Source of the DNA: Bordetella parapertussis
GTDB lineage: Bacteria > Pseudomonadota > Gammaproteobacteria > Burkholderiales > Burkholderiaceae
NCBI GenBank assembly: GCA_945901665.1
Contig: CAMDLJ010000020.1
Location: 1 to 16,191 of the forward strand
Reading direction: 5' to 3'
Length of the DNA stretch: 16,191 nt
Below, piece by piece: positions 7,474 to 14,495 of this stretch; within the stretch, counting starts at the first letter, position 1; every line of letters starts with the position of its first letter. Below the pieces are notes generated by a model. That model worked only from the letters and a program-made list of their open reading frames with translations, was not told the origin of the DNA and made no database searches. Position numbers and translations under genes: made by a program.

Positions 7474-8054
7474 GGTTTGGCCACCAACGTGCCCAAACGG
7501 GCGAGTTCACGGCGCAAACCCGCCATATCGGCTTCAGAGCGCAGCAAAGCCATGCGCAACTCCGCCACCCGCTGCTGGTACTTGGCCGGATTTTTGAATT
7601 CGTCGCCTTGCTTGATCGGTTCACCGTTGTTCCACAAGCGGGCGATTTCAGCTTGGGCCGCGATGGCTTTGGCCAATTCAGCCTCCAAGATTTGGCGTGC
7701 TTGCTGATCGCGGTCTTTTTGCGCTTGTGCGTCCACCTTGGTATGCGCAGCTGTATCGGGCAGCGGTTTGGAGCGAGGGCCCGCTGACTGCGCAGTGGGT
7801 GCGGGCGGTGCGGCAGCGGCGGAGTTGGCATGCACCCGCGTACCTTCGATCACCGTGACCGGCGTGGCACCCATGCGTGCGCAGTCCGCACCTGGCACAG
7901 GTTGGTTGGTATAGGCGTTGCCACAGCGGTAAATCTCGGCAGGCGTCTGTGCCAGCGCTGCTGTGCAAAGCCCCAACACCCCCAAGCGCACGGCACGACC
8001 CAGGCCCCAGCCAATGGGGCAGAGGTATCGCGGGGTGGGCCAAAAATGGTTCAT
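7470..8054 (-). CDS. DUF4124-type exported protein between glnA and ntrB
   Basis: The 194-residue product has a hydrophobic N-terminal segment (about 20-35, ending AALAQ) that reads as a signal peptide, so it is probably periplasmic. Just after it, IYRCGNAYTNQPVPGADC (41-58) is the short Cys-containing DUF4124-like motif. A low-complexity Ala/Pro stretch (about 78-105) follows, then two charged helices likely to form a coiled coil (about 108-140 and 158-190). Function is unknown. Genes of this type sit between glnA and ntrB in related Comamonadaceae as far as I recall, so the position is conserved although no role in nitrogen control is known. The ATG at 8054 has no clear ribosome binding site and lies directly below the intercistronic hairpin; its stop overlaps the ntrB start by ATGA. 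Confidence 0.8.
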   Translation of the reverse strand: MNHFWPTPRYLCPIGWGLGRAVRLGVLGLCTAALAQTPAEIYRCGNAYTNQPVPGADCARMGATPVTVIEGTRVHANSAAAAPPAPTAQSAGPRSKPLPDTAAHTKVDAQAQKDRDQQARQILEAELAKAIAAQAEIARLWNNGEPIKQGDEFKNPAKYQQRVAELRMALLRSEADMAGLRRELARLGTLVAKP

Positions 8055-8067
8055 GTGCTGGCAAACG

Positions 8068-8094
8068 ACAAGGGACGGCAGCGCCGTCCCTTGT
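8068..8094 (-). terminator. Perfect 12-bp stem-loop between glnA and the DUF4124-ntrBC genes
   Basis: ACAAGGGACGGC (8068-8079) and GCCGTCCCTTGT (8083-8094) pair over all 12 bases around a 3-base loop. The stem begins 18 bases after the glnA stop and ends 13 bases before the ATG of the next gene. No T-run follows on the minus strand, so it is a leaky terminator, an RNase-processed stabiliser of the glnA 3' end, or a block to ribosome access for the next gene. In enteric bacteria a terminator also separates glnA from ntrBC and lowers regulator expression; a similar role is inferred. Confidence 0.6.
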
Positions 8095-8112
8095 GCGTGA
8101 GCGCTGCCCAGA

Positions 8113-9528
8113 TCAGAGAGAGTAATACATATCGAACTCGATCGGGTGCGTGGTCATGCGGAAACGCGTGACTTCTTGCATCTTCAGTTCAATATAGGCA
8201 TCCAACATGCTGTCGGTGAACACCCCGCCTTTGGTCAAGAAAGCGCGGTCTTTGTCCAAATACTCCAGCGCCTGGTCCAGGCTGTGGCACACGGTGGGGA
8301 CCAATGCGTCCTCCTCGGGGGGCAGGTGGTACAGGTCTTTGGTGGCGGCCTCACCGGGGTGGATTTTGTTTTCCACGCCATCCAAACCGGCCATCAACAA
8401 AGCGCTGAAGCACAGGTAGGGGTTGGCCATGGGATCGGGAAAACGCGCCTCAATGCGACGGCCCTTGTCAGACGCCACGTGGGGGATGCGGATCGAGGCT
8501 GAACGGTTGCGGCTGGAATAAGCCAACTTCACCGGGGCTTCAAAACCGGGCACCAAACGCTTGTAGCTGTTGGTGGTGGGATTGGTGATGGCGTTCAATG
8601 CACGGGCGTGCTTGATGATGCCGCCGATGTAGTACAGGGCAAAGTCGGACAAACCAGCGTAGCCCTTGCCAGCAAACAGGTTTTTGCCGTCTTTCCACAC
8701 CGACTGGTGCACGTGCATGCCCGAGCCGTTGTCGCCCACCAGGGGTTTGGGCATGAAGGTGGCCGTTTTGCCATAGGAATTGGCCACGTTCCACACCACG
8801 TACTTGAGGGTTTGGGTCCAGTCAGCGCGCTCAACCAAAGTGCTGAACTTGGTACCGATTTCGTTTTGACCGGCGCCAGCCACTTCGTGGTGGAACACCT
8901 CAACGGGAATGCCCAAAGACTCGAGCACCAATGAGATTTCGGCGCGCAGGTCTTGCGTGCTGTCCACGGGTGGCACAGGGAAATACCCCCCTTTGACGGT
9001 GGGACGATGGCCGCGGTTGCCGCCATCCATTTTTTTGCCGCTGTTCCAAGGGGCTTCGTACTCGTCAACGTGAACAAAGGAACCCGACATGTCGGCGCCC
9101 CAACGCACATCATCAAAGATAAAGAATTCGGGCTCGGGTCCAAAGTAAGCGGTGTCGCCCAAGCCGGATGCCTTCAAATAAGCCTCGGCGCGCTTGGCAA
9201 TCGAGCGCGGATCGCGGTCATAGGCTTTGCCATCACCCGGCTCGAGCACGTCGCAGGACAAAATCAGGGTGGTCTCTTCGAAGAAGGGATCGATGTTGGC
9301 CGTATTGGGATCGGGCATGAGCAACATGTCCGAGGCTTCAATGCCTTTCCAACCGGCGATGGAGGAGCCATCAAACGCGTGTCCGTCGGTGAACTTGCCT
9401 TCGTCAAAGTGGGAAATGGGCACGCTCACATGCTGTTCTTTGCCACGGGTATCGGTAAAGCGAAAGTCAACGAACTTGATATCGTGTTCTTTCACCATTT
9501 TGAGCACATCAGCGACGGTCTTGGCCAT
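8113..9528 (-). CDS. glnA: Glutamine synthetase type I
   Basis: GlnA joins ammonia to glutamate using ATP and forms a cytoplasmic dodecamer. The 471 residues match the GSI-beta class. Visible landmarks: the Asp50-loop DGSSIAGW (53-60), PEPEFFIFD (131-139), VAGAGQNEI (216-224), [10 protein letters not shown] (267-276), [13 protein letters not shown] (316-328), NRSASIRIP (341-349), and the adenylylation region DLYHLPPEE with Tyr400 as the predicted modified residue. Start choice: the ATG at 9528 has GGAG 6 bases upstream; an in-frame TTG at 9540 would add four residues and overlap that site. It heads the glnA - DUF4124 - ntrB - ntrC operon and is preceded by a sigma-54 promoter and an NtrC site, so expression should rise under nitrogen limitation. 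Confidence 0.98.
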   Translation of the reverse strand: MAKTVADVLKMVKEHDIKFVDFRFTDTRGKEQHVSVPISHFDEGKFTDGHAFDGSSIAGWKGIEASDMLLMPDPNTANIDPFFEETTLILSCDVLEPGDGKAYDRDPRSIAKRAEAYLKASGLGDTAYFGPEPEFFIFDDVRWGADMSGSFVHVDEYEAPWNSGKKMDGGNRGHRPTVKGGYFPVPPVDSTQDLRAEISLVLESLGIPVEVFHHEVAGAGQNEIGTKFSTLVERADWTQTLKYVVWNVANSYGKTATFMPKPLVGDNGSGMHVHQSVWKDGKNLFAGKGYAGLSDFALYYIGGIIKHARALNAITNPTTNSYKRLVPGFEAPVKLAYSSRNRSASIRIPHVASDKGRRIEARFPDPMANPYLCFSALLMAGLDGVENKIHPGEAATKDLYHLPPEEDALVPTVCHSLDQALEYLDKDRAFLTKGGVFTDSMLDAYIELKMQEVTRFRMTTHPIEFDMYYSL

Positions 9529-9576
9529 CAATTTCTCCAATAAGTTGGTGGTTAAAAAAATAGTTACAAAGCCTTA

Positions 9577-9592
9577 TGCAGAAACTGTGCCA
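9577..9592 (-). promoter_or_regulatory. Sigma-54 promoter of glnA
   Basis: Read on the minus strand the element is TGGCACAGTTTCTGCA. It has the -24 TGGCAC block and a -12 CTGC block, with the invariant GG and GC exactly 10 bases apart. The consensus is TGGCAC-N5-TTGCA; only the first T of the -12 block differs. Transcription would start near 9566, leaving about 37 bases of leader before the glnA ATG. Confidence 0.82.
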
Positions 9593-9703
9593 CTGCGACA
9601 CATCCTGACTGCTTGTATAAAAATCGAATTTTGCCTTGAGTTTGTTAATTTAAAGAGATGCTTGGGGAAATTTGGCAACCATCAACATCAAGCGGCTATT
9701 ATT

Positions 9704-9720
9704 TGCACTTTTTTGGTGCA
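9704..9720 (-). promoter_or_regulatory. NtrC binding site upstream of glnA
   Basis: TGCACTTTTTTGGTGCA matches the NtrC palindrome TGCACC-N5-GGTGCA at 11 of 12 half-site positions. Its centre lies about 145 bases upstream of the predicted sigma-54 start, similar to the enhancer sites of enteric glnA. It points to autoregulation of the glnA-ntrBC operon. Confidence 0.8.
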
Positions 9721-9728
9721 ATTATCTG

Positions 9729-9745
9729 CAACCCAAATTGGTGCA
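9729..9745 (-). promoter_or_regulatory. Second, weaker NtrC-like site
   Basis: The right half GGTGCA (9740-9745) is perfect and an ACCC block (9731-9734) lies on the left, but the left half-site is poor. Its centre is 25 bases from the strong site, so a second dimer could bind cooperatively as at enteric enhancers, though the spacing is not an exact multiple of the helix turn. It lies 5 bases below the stop of the upstream gene. Confidence 0.4.
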
Positions 9746-9749
9746 TATT

Positions 9750-10604
9750 CTATTTTCGCACCATTTCAGGGCCAAACTGAAAATCGAATGCCTTTAAGCC
9801 TTCCAACATGGCAGGATAGGCTTGCTCGACCACGCCAACCAATCCCTTGACGCCCAACTCCACATGGCGCCCATGGACCGGGTGGTCAACACTGGGGAGG
9901 CTGAACACCTTGGCACCTTCAAAACGCGCCTCAATGGCCTGCATCAGTGGGGTAAGGGTGGCCTCCATGCCGCCGTAGATGACGATGGACTTCTCCATTT
10001 TTTCGGCCACATGAAACCAAGGCGCATAGTGGGTGTCCAACACCCATTCGATCATGGGCCAAGCCATCACCGGAAAACCGGGCACAAAGTGCACGGGGCT
10101 GCGCGGCCCGTGGCAGGTGAAACCAGCGATCTTGTTGTAAGGGTTGGGAATGACCTCAGCGCCTTGCGGAAACATGGCCATGTTCAAGCGGTGCTGGTGT
10201 TCGGGGCGATCGGGTTCATAGGGAACACCTTGCTCGGCAGCTTGATCGCGGATGCGCTCCAAAATAAAGCCCTTGGCTTGGGGCTGCAAGGCCAAAGGCA
10301 GGCCCAAGGCCTGGCCGGCGCACTGCCGGGTGTGGTCGTCTGGGGTGGCACCAATGCCGCCACAGGAAAACACCACCATGCCGCTGTCAAAAGCGCGGCG
10401 CAGGCTGTCGGTGATGCGTTGCGGGTCGTCGCCCACATACTCTGCCATCTCCAGGCCCAAGCCGCGGGCTGAGAGCAATTCAATCACTTTGGTCAGGTGT
10501 TTGTCGGCACGCTTGCCAGACAAAATTTCATCGCCCACGATGATCAGGCCAAAGCCTTTCAACGTGTCCAGGGCATGGGAAGATGGGGGGGTGGCAGCAG
10601 TCAT
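9750..10604 (-). CDS. CinA N-terminal-like (molybdopterin-binding domain) protein
   Basis: The 284-residue product has the MoCF/MoaB-like fold found at the N-terminus of CinA: GFGLIIVGDEILSGKRAD (17-34) and FSCGGIGATPDDHT (79-92), the usual nucleotide-binding turn, then a C-terminal half with NKIAGF, PGFPVMAWPM and IYGGMEATL. The C-terminal nicotinamide-nucleotide amidase domain of full CinA is absent, so it belongs to the short 'competence/damage-inducible protein A' group often annotated as a molybdopterin-binding protein; substrate and reaction are unproven. Start choice: ATG at 10604 with AGGA about 9 bases upstream; a nearby ATG at 10613 is possible, while an ORF start at 10892 would overlap the upstream gene heavily. 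It follows the hydroxylase gene by 49 bases and is last before the glnA control region. Confidence 0.86.
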   Translation of the reverse strand: MTAATPPSSHALDTLKGFGLIIVGDEILSGKRADKHLTKVIELLSARGLGLEMAEYVGDDPQRITDSLRRAFDSGMVVFSCGGIGATPDDHTRQCAGQALGLPLALQPQAKGFILERIRDQAAEQGVPYEPDRPEHQHRLNMAMFPQGAEVIPNPYNKIAGFTCHGPRSPVHFVPGFPVMAWPMIEWVLDTHYAPWFHVAEKMEKSIVIYGGMEATLTPLMQAIEARFEGAKVFSLPSVDHPVHGRHVELGVKGLVGVVEQAYPAMLEGLKAFDFQFGPEMVRK

Positions 10605-10653
10605 GGCGCGCATCCTACGCCATCTGCCCGAGCCAATCTTGGGTGGGAATGGC

Positions 10654-11643
10654 TCAATGGTGCTGGCGCAAGGCCTGCCACATCCGTTGCCAGCCCAATA
10701 CCTGTTGCGCCCAAACCCCTTGGCCGTAATCGCGGCCGCTTTCAATTTGATCGCGAATCCCGGTGGGTGGGTCATCGGCGCGGCGCAGCGCGGTGCCCAG
10801 CAAGTCGTCCCACCATGGGAACAACACACCAAAGTTGTGTCCCCCCAAAGACATGGGGCCACTGGGGTTGTCAGCTGCGCGCGCGCCTTCATGGCCCCAG
10901 CCCACGCTGTGGTGCCAGCGATGAAAACGCGGGCTGATCAAACACCGCTCTCCCCACGCACCAAAGGACAAGCGCAGGTTGGCATGTTGGAAGTTTTCCA
11001 ATAACTGGGTCAGCGCCACCACCGCCACAAATTGCCCAGGCGGCATGCCCACGGCCTGGGCCACCACAACCCAGACCACAGACACCAGCGCATCGTCTAA
11101 AAAGTGGTTGCGCTGATCGGTCCATTGGGTCATTTGGCGCTGGGAATGGTGCACAGCGTGCAAAGCCCACCACCAAGCCCATTGGTGCTGGGCACGGTGG
11201 ATGGCGTAATTGACGGCATCAAACAGCACCAGGTACATGACAAAGGCCACAACCGCGACATCGGTGACGCCCGGCCATAAGTCATCCAAGTGCATACCGC
11301 TCCAGCCCGCGCTGCGCAGACCGCTAAACAGCGCATCGGCCAGCGGGTCCAGGGTGAAAAACAGGGCCAAGCGAAACACGCCCAGGCGATGGATCAAGGT
11401 GTAAATCACATCGCTGCGCACAGCACGCTTGTCGCGCATGGGCTCCACCGGGCGCCACCACTCCAGGGGTTGGATGACCAGCAGCATCACCCCCAATTGC
11501 AGCAAACCCACCAGCAACCAACCCGTGCCCTCAAACGCCAGTTCCATCGACTGGCCCAGGCCCAGTGAAAACGCCAAGGGTTGAACCAGCGTTTCAAACA
11601 GCAGCGCTTGGGCCGCAGCAAACAGGTCGATCACGGCTTCCAT
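10654..11643 (-). CDS. Sterol desaturase / fatty acid hydroxylase-family membrane protein
   Basis: This is a di-iron integral membrane oxygenase of the fatty acid hydroxylase superfamily, acting on a lipid in the inner membrane; the substrate is not evident. The 329-residue chain has several membrane segments (about 40-60, 85-105, 128-147 and 186-210) and the expected His clusters: HRAQH (149-153), HAVHH (162-166), His220 in FQHANL, HRWHH (241-245) and His269 in GGHNFG, so all iron ligands seem present. The ATG at 11643 has a strong GGAGG 6 bases upstream (complement of 11650-11654), located inside the 3' end of the deacetylase gene, which it overlaps by 13 bases. That arrangement indicates one operon. 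Confidence 0.92.
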   Translation of the reverse strand: MEAVIDLFAAAQALLFETLVQPLAFSLGLGQSMELAFEGTGWLLVGLLQLGVMLLVIQPLEWWRPVEPMRDKRAVRSDVIYTLIHRLGVFRLALFFTLDPLADALFSGLRSAGWSGMHLDDLWPGVTDVAVVAFVMYLVLFDAVNYAIHRAQHQWAWWWALHAVHHSQRQMTQWTDQRNHFLDDALVSVVWVVVAQAVGMPPGQFVAVVALTQLLENFQHANLRLSFGAWGERCLISPRFHRWHHSVGWGHEGARAADNPSGPMSLGGHNFGVLFPWWDDLLGTALRRADDPPTGIRDQIESGRDYGQGVWAQQVLGWQRMWQALRQHH

Positions 11644-12602
11644 GCGGGTCCTCCAGGCGCACCGCTGGCGCGGGCCAGGGCGGTGGATGCACGACCTTGT
11701 ACGGCTTGGCGCACATGGCTCGCATATTGTGGGTGTTCACGCAAGGTGACAAAGCAAAACCCCTTTTGCTTGAGCCCGATGATCAAAGGCTCCAGCACGG
11801 CAGGTGCCCATGGGTCTTGGCGCGACCAAATGCCCAAGTGGGCCATCAAGATATCGCCAGGGCGGATGTTGGCCAAAGCGGTATGCAGCAGTTGGGCATT
11901 GCTGTGGGTCTGGCTGGACAATTCATCGCCCAAAAACCCAGCTGGCGCCCAGCCCACATGGGCAAAACCACATTCGCGGGCGGCGCTCAACAGGGCTGGG
12001 GAGGTCTTGCCACCCGGCGCACGAAACAAGGGCAATGGGGCTTTCCCCGTGACGGCCTGCAAGCGGTCGCGGGCGCGGGTGATTTCTTGGCAGTACTGCC
12101 CGCCATCCCAATGTCGGGTTTTGTTTTTTTCGGGCCCCGCGCTGGCACGCACGCGAAAGCGCCCGCCGGGCAAATCAGCCTTCCAGTACACGTGGTCATA
12201 CGTGTGTGAGGCGAAGGCATGGCCCTCGGCGGCGCGCGCGCGCCACCACGGTGCCCAATGCTCGCCCAAACTGCCGTCGCCCACTTGGGTGGGCTCATGG
12301 GCGGCGAAAAAAGTGGCCTTGACTTGGTGCCGACGCAACACATCGGCGATGAGGTCGGCCACCCCCATGTGGCCGGTGTCAAACGTCAGATAGAGGGGCC
12401 GCGCACAAGTCGCTGTGGCCAAGGCGTTGGGCACATCCCCGCTGAAATGTGTCGAGCTGTGCGCGGCAGGGGCCGCTGGCGCCAAGCTGGGGGCAACTGG
12501 CGCAAATGCGTTCGAGGCTTGGACCTGCACCGGACCCGCCACCATCCACAGGCCCAGGACCAGGCAAAGCCAGTGCGAGCCAAGGCTCAACCGCTGGCAC
12601 AT
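11631..12602 (-). CDS. Polysaccharide deacetylase-family exported protein
   Basis: The 323-residue product has a signal peptide (about 1-29, ending VQVQAS), an Ala/Pro-rich spacer to residue 58, then a NodB-homology domain. Motifs: LTFDTGHMG (72-80) in place of the common TFDDGP, ASHTYDH (131-137) with the metal-binding His pair, RAPGGKT (194-200) and AHLG (254-257). The second Asp of motif 1, which normally helps hold the metal, is Thr here; I believe this TFDTGHM form is shared by a subgroup in Burkholderiales, so it is probably a subfamily trait rather than damage. The substrate is unknown. Start choice: the ATG at 12602 lies 7 bases after the propeller gene stop and opens directly into the signal peptide; an in-frame start at 12701 would overlap that gene. 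It overlaps the hydroxylase by 13 bases. Confidence 0.87.
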   Translation of the reverse strand: MCQRLSLGSHWLCLVLGLWMVAGPVQVQASNAFAPVAPSLAPAAPAAHSSTHFSGDVPNALATATCARPLYLTFDTGHMGVADLIADVLRRHQVKATFFAAHEPTQVGDGSLGEHWAPWWRARAAEGHAFASHTYDHVYWKADLPGGRFRVRASAGPEKNKTRHWDGGQYCQEITRARDRLQAVTGKAPLPLFRAPGGKTSPALLSAARECGFAHVGWAPAGFLGDELSSQTHSNAQLLHTALANIRPGDILMAHLGIWSRQDPWAPAVLEPLIIGLKQKGFCFVTLREHPQYASHVRQAVQGRASTALARASGAPGGPAWKP

Positions 12603-12609
12603 GACAAGC

Positions 12610-13587
12610 TCACAGGCGCGGCGCGTGATCCAAGGTCCAAATGCCATGCGGAGATTTGCCCACTTTGATTTGGCGCACCAAGGCGCCGTTTTGCGTATCA
12701 ATGACGCTGACTTTTTTGATCCAACGCGAAGACACCATCAGCCAACGCCCATCGGCGCTGAGTTCCATGCAGTCAGGTCCACCCGGGGCTTTGAACTGCG
12801 ACACCACCGCAAAGGTTTGCAAATCGATTTTGCTGATGGTGTTGGCCACGCGGTTGCTGACATACACATGGCGCCCATCGCCGGCAGAACGAAAGGCATG
12901 CGCCCCCTCCCCCGTGGCAATGGTGCGCACCAGTTTGGCCGGGTTGGCACGCAAGTCAAACACCTGCACCTCTTTGCCGCCGGTCAAGGCCACCAATAAG
13001 GTGCTGTCGTCGCGGGTGCCAAACACATCGGCAGGCAGACTTCCGGTTTTGACGCGCCATTTCAAAGTTTGCGTGGCCAAGTCCACCGCCACCAACTCAT
13101 CGCTGTCTTGCATGCTGGCATAAGCCGTGGTGCTTTGGCTGTCGATCCACAAATGGCTGGGCGTTTTGCCCGAAGGTATGCGCTTGACCAGTTGCGGGTT
13201 TTGGCCATCCCAGCGGTAAATGTCAATGTGGTCAAGCCGGTTGGCCACGGTGATGAACCACTTCATGTCGGGCGAAAACCGCAAGTGATAAGGGTCAATG
13301 GTGCCGCGCACGACGCGCTGCACCTGGGCAGTTTTGGGGTCGATAAAACTCAGCGAATCGCCACCCGCATTGGCCACAATGACCGATTTTTCGTCCGGGG
13401 TGAGATACAAGTGGTGGGGCTGTTTGCCAGTGGGAATTTGGCGTGTGACCTGCCATGTCTTGGGGTCAATGACACTCACGCTGGCGCTCAAGGAGTTGAG
13501 CACAAAAATCGGGTGGGTTTGCGCCCCCGCCGAAACCGCCCAAAACCAACACAAACAAGCCAAGCCTGGGCGAATAAAAGCACGCAT
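12610..13587 (-). CDS. Exported YncE/YVTN-type beta-propeller protein
   Basis: The 325-residue product has a signal peptide (MRAFIRPGLACLCWFWAVSAGAQ region, cleaved near residue 22) and about seven repeats of the YVTN/NHL-like propeller type, each built around patterns such as SVSVIDPKTWQVTRQIPTG, SLSFIDPKTAQVQRVV, VYVSNRVANTISKIDLQTF and KVSVIDTQNGALVRQIKVG. YncE-like periplasmic propellers are binding or scaffold proteins; none of the ligands can be read here. Start choice: ATG at 13587 gives a clean signal peptide; an in-frame ATG at 13629 adds 14 residues and has no better ribosome binding site. It is the first gene of a minus-strand operon (propeller, deacetylase, hydroxylase, CinA-like), divergent from the alpha/beta hydrolase. 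Confidence 0.88.
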   Translation of the reverse strand: MRAFIRPGLACLCWFWAVSAGAQTHPIFVLNSLSASVSVIDPKTWQVTRQIPTGKQPHHLYLTPDEKSVIVANAGGDSLSFIDPKTAQVQRVVRGTIDPYHLRFSPDMKWFITVANRLDHIDIYRWDGQNPQLVKRIPSGKTPSHLWIDSQSTTAYASMQDSDELVAVDLATQTLKWRVKTGSLPADVFGTRDDSTLLVALTGGKEVQVFDLRANPAKLVRTIATGEGAHAFRSAGDGRHVYVSNRVANTISKIDLQTFAVVSQFKAPGGPDCMELSADGRWLMVSSRWIKKVSVIDTQNGALVRQIKVGKSPHGIWTLDHAPRL

Positions 13588-13673
13588 ATCGACAACCCAA
13601 AGCCCTAGGGGCCACCTGTTTGATTCCATGCCATGAGTGTAACGATGGCACTGGGCCAGATGGCCGGCACGGC

Positions 13674-13679
13674 TAATAT
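13674..13679 (+). promoter_or_regulatory. Possible -10 element giving a leaderless hydrolase mRNA
   Basis: TAATAT resembles the sigma-70 -10 hexamer and lies 6 bases before the ATG at 13686, so the predicted transcript starts at or next to the A of the start codon. There is no Shine-Dalgarno sequence in the 20 bases before the ATG. The matching -35 (13651-13656) is poor, which lowers confidence. Confidence 0.4.
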
Positions 13680-13685
13680 GTCCCC

Positions 13686-14495
13686 ATGCAGCACATCATT
13701 TGCCACGGCGTCGCCTTAGAGGTGAGGCACATTGCCACCCCCAACACCGACCCGGCGCTGGCGCCGATGGTCTTTTTGCATGAAGGCCTGGGCTCGGTGG
13801 CCATGTGGACCCAGCGCGGCGTGGACTGGCCGCTGGCGGTGTGCCAAGCCACGGGCCGCTCGGGTTGGGTCTATTCACGCCGGGGGTATGGTCAATCCGA
13901 CAGACCCATCGATGTACGTGGCGCCAACGCTTTGACCCCCGATTACTTGCACCATGAATCCTGGCAAGTGTTGCCCGAGCTTTTGGCCCAAATCGGTGTT
14001 GAGAAACCGGTGTTACTGGGGCACTCAGATGGCGCCAGCATCGCCCTGCTATACGCCAGCCATTGCCCGGTGAGCGCTTGCATTGCCATGGCCCCACACG
14101 TCATCGTGGAAGATATCTCCGTGTCTGCCATTCAATTGGCCAAAACTGCTTTTGAACATGGCGATTTGCGCCAGCGCCTGGCCCGTTTTCACGCCGATGT
14201 GGACACCGCCTTTTGGCAATGGAACGACATTTGGTTGTCGCCTGCTTTTCGCCCCTTTGACATCCGTTCCATCTGCCACGCCATCACGGATCCGGTATTG
14301 GCTTTGCAAGGTCGGCAAGACGCCTATGGCACGCTGCAACAAATCAATGACATCCAAACCCAAGGCCGCATCGAACGCGTGGTGATCGAGGACTGCGGCC
14401 ACACGCCACACCGCGATCAACCCGAGCGGGCTTTAGCCCTGGTGGTGGATTTTTTGGCAAACCTGTCAGGGACAGGCCCAGCTCAGGGCGTGTAG
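13686..14495 (+). CDS. Alpha/beta hydrolase
   Basis: The 269-residue protein is a cytoplasmic alpha/beta-fold hydrolase. The oxyanion-hole HEGLGS (32-37), the nucleophile elbow GHSDGAS (112-118) with Ser114, the acid Asp212 in GRQDAYG and the base His239 in CGHTPHRD form a complete catalytic triad. The cap region lies about 140-195. The substrate is not evident. No neighbour gives a strong hint, though a family III CoA-transferase lies nearby on the other strand. Translation probably starts on a leaderless mRNA. The 3' end overlaps the convergent rsuA-like gene by 13 bases (14483-14495). Confidence 0.9.
   Translation: MQHIICHGVALEVRHIATPNTDPALAPMVFLHEGLGSVAMWTQRGVDWPLAVCQATGRSGWVYSRRGYGQSDRPIDVRGANALTPDYLHHESWQVLPELLAQIGVEKPVLLGHSDGASIALLYASHCPVSACIAMAPHVIVEDISVSAIQLAKTAFEHGDLRQRLARFHADVDTAFWQWNDIWLSPAFRPFDIRSICHAITDPVLALQGRQDAYGTLQQINDIQTQGRIERVVIEDCGHTPHRDQPERALALVVDFLANLSGTGPAQGV

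Noticed and set aside
6364..7707. Long plus-strand ORF (447 codons) opposite ntrB
   Set aside because: It is antisense to ntrB, whose motifs are complete, and its translation is a His/Gln-rich, low-complexity sequence typical of shadow frames in GC-rich DNA.
9757..9773. Third NtrC-like half-site GCACC
   Set aside because: Only the left half matches and it lies inside the CinA-like gene; no symmetry.
10605..10892. N-terminal extension of the CinA-like ORF
   Set aside because: It would overlap the hydroxylase coding region by about 240 bases and adds a sequence unlike the family; the ATG at 10604 with AGGA fits better.
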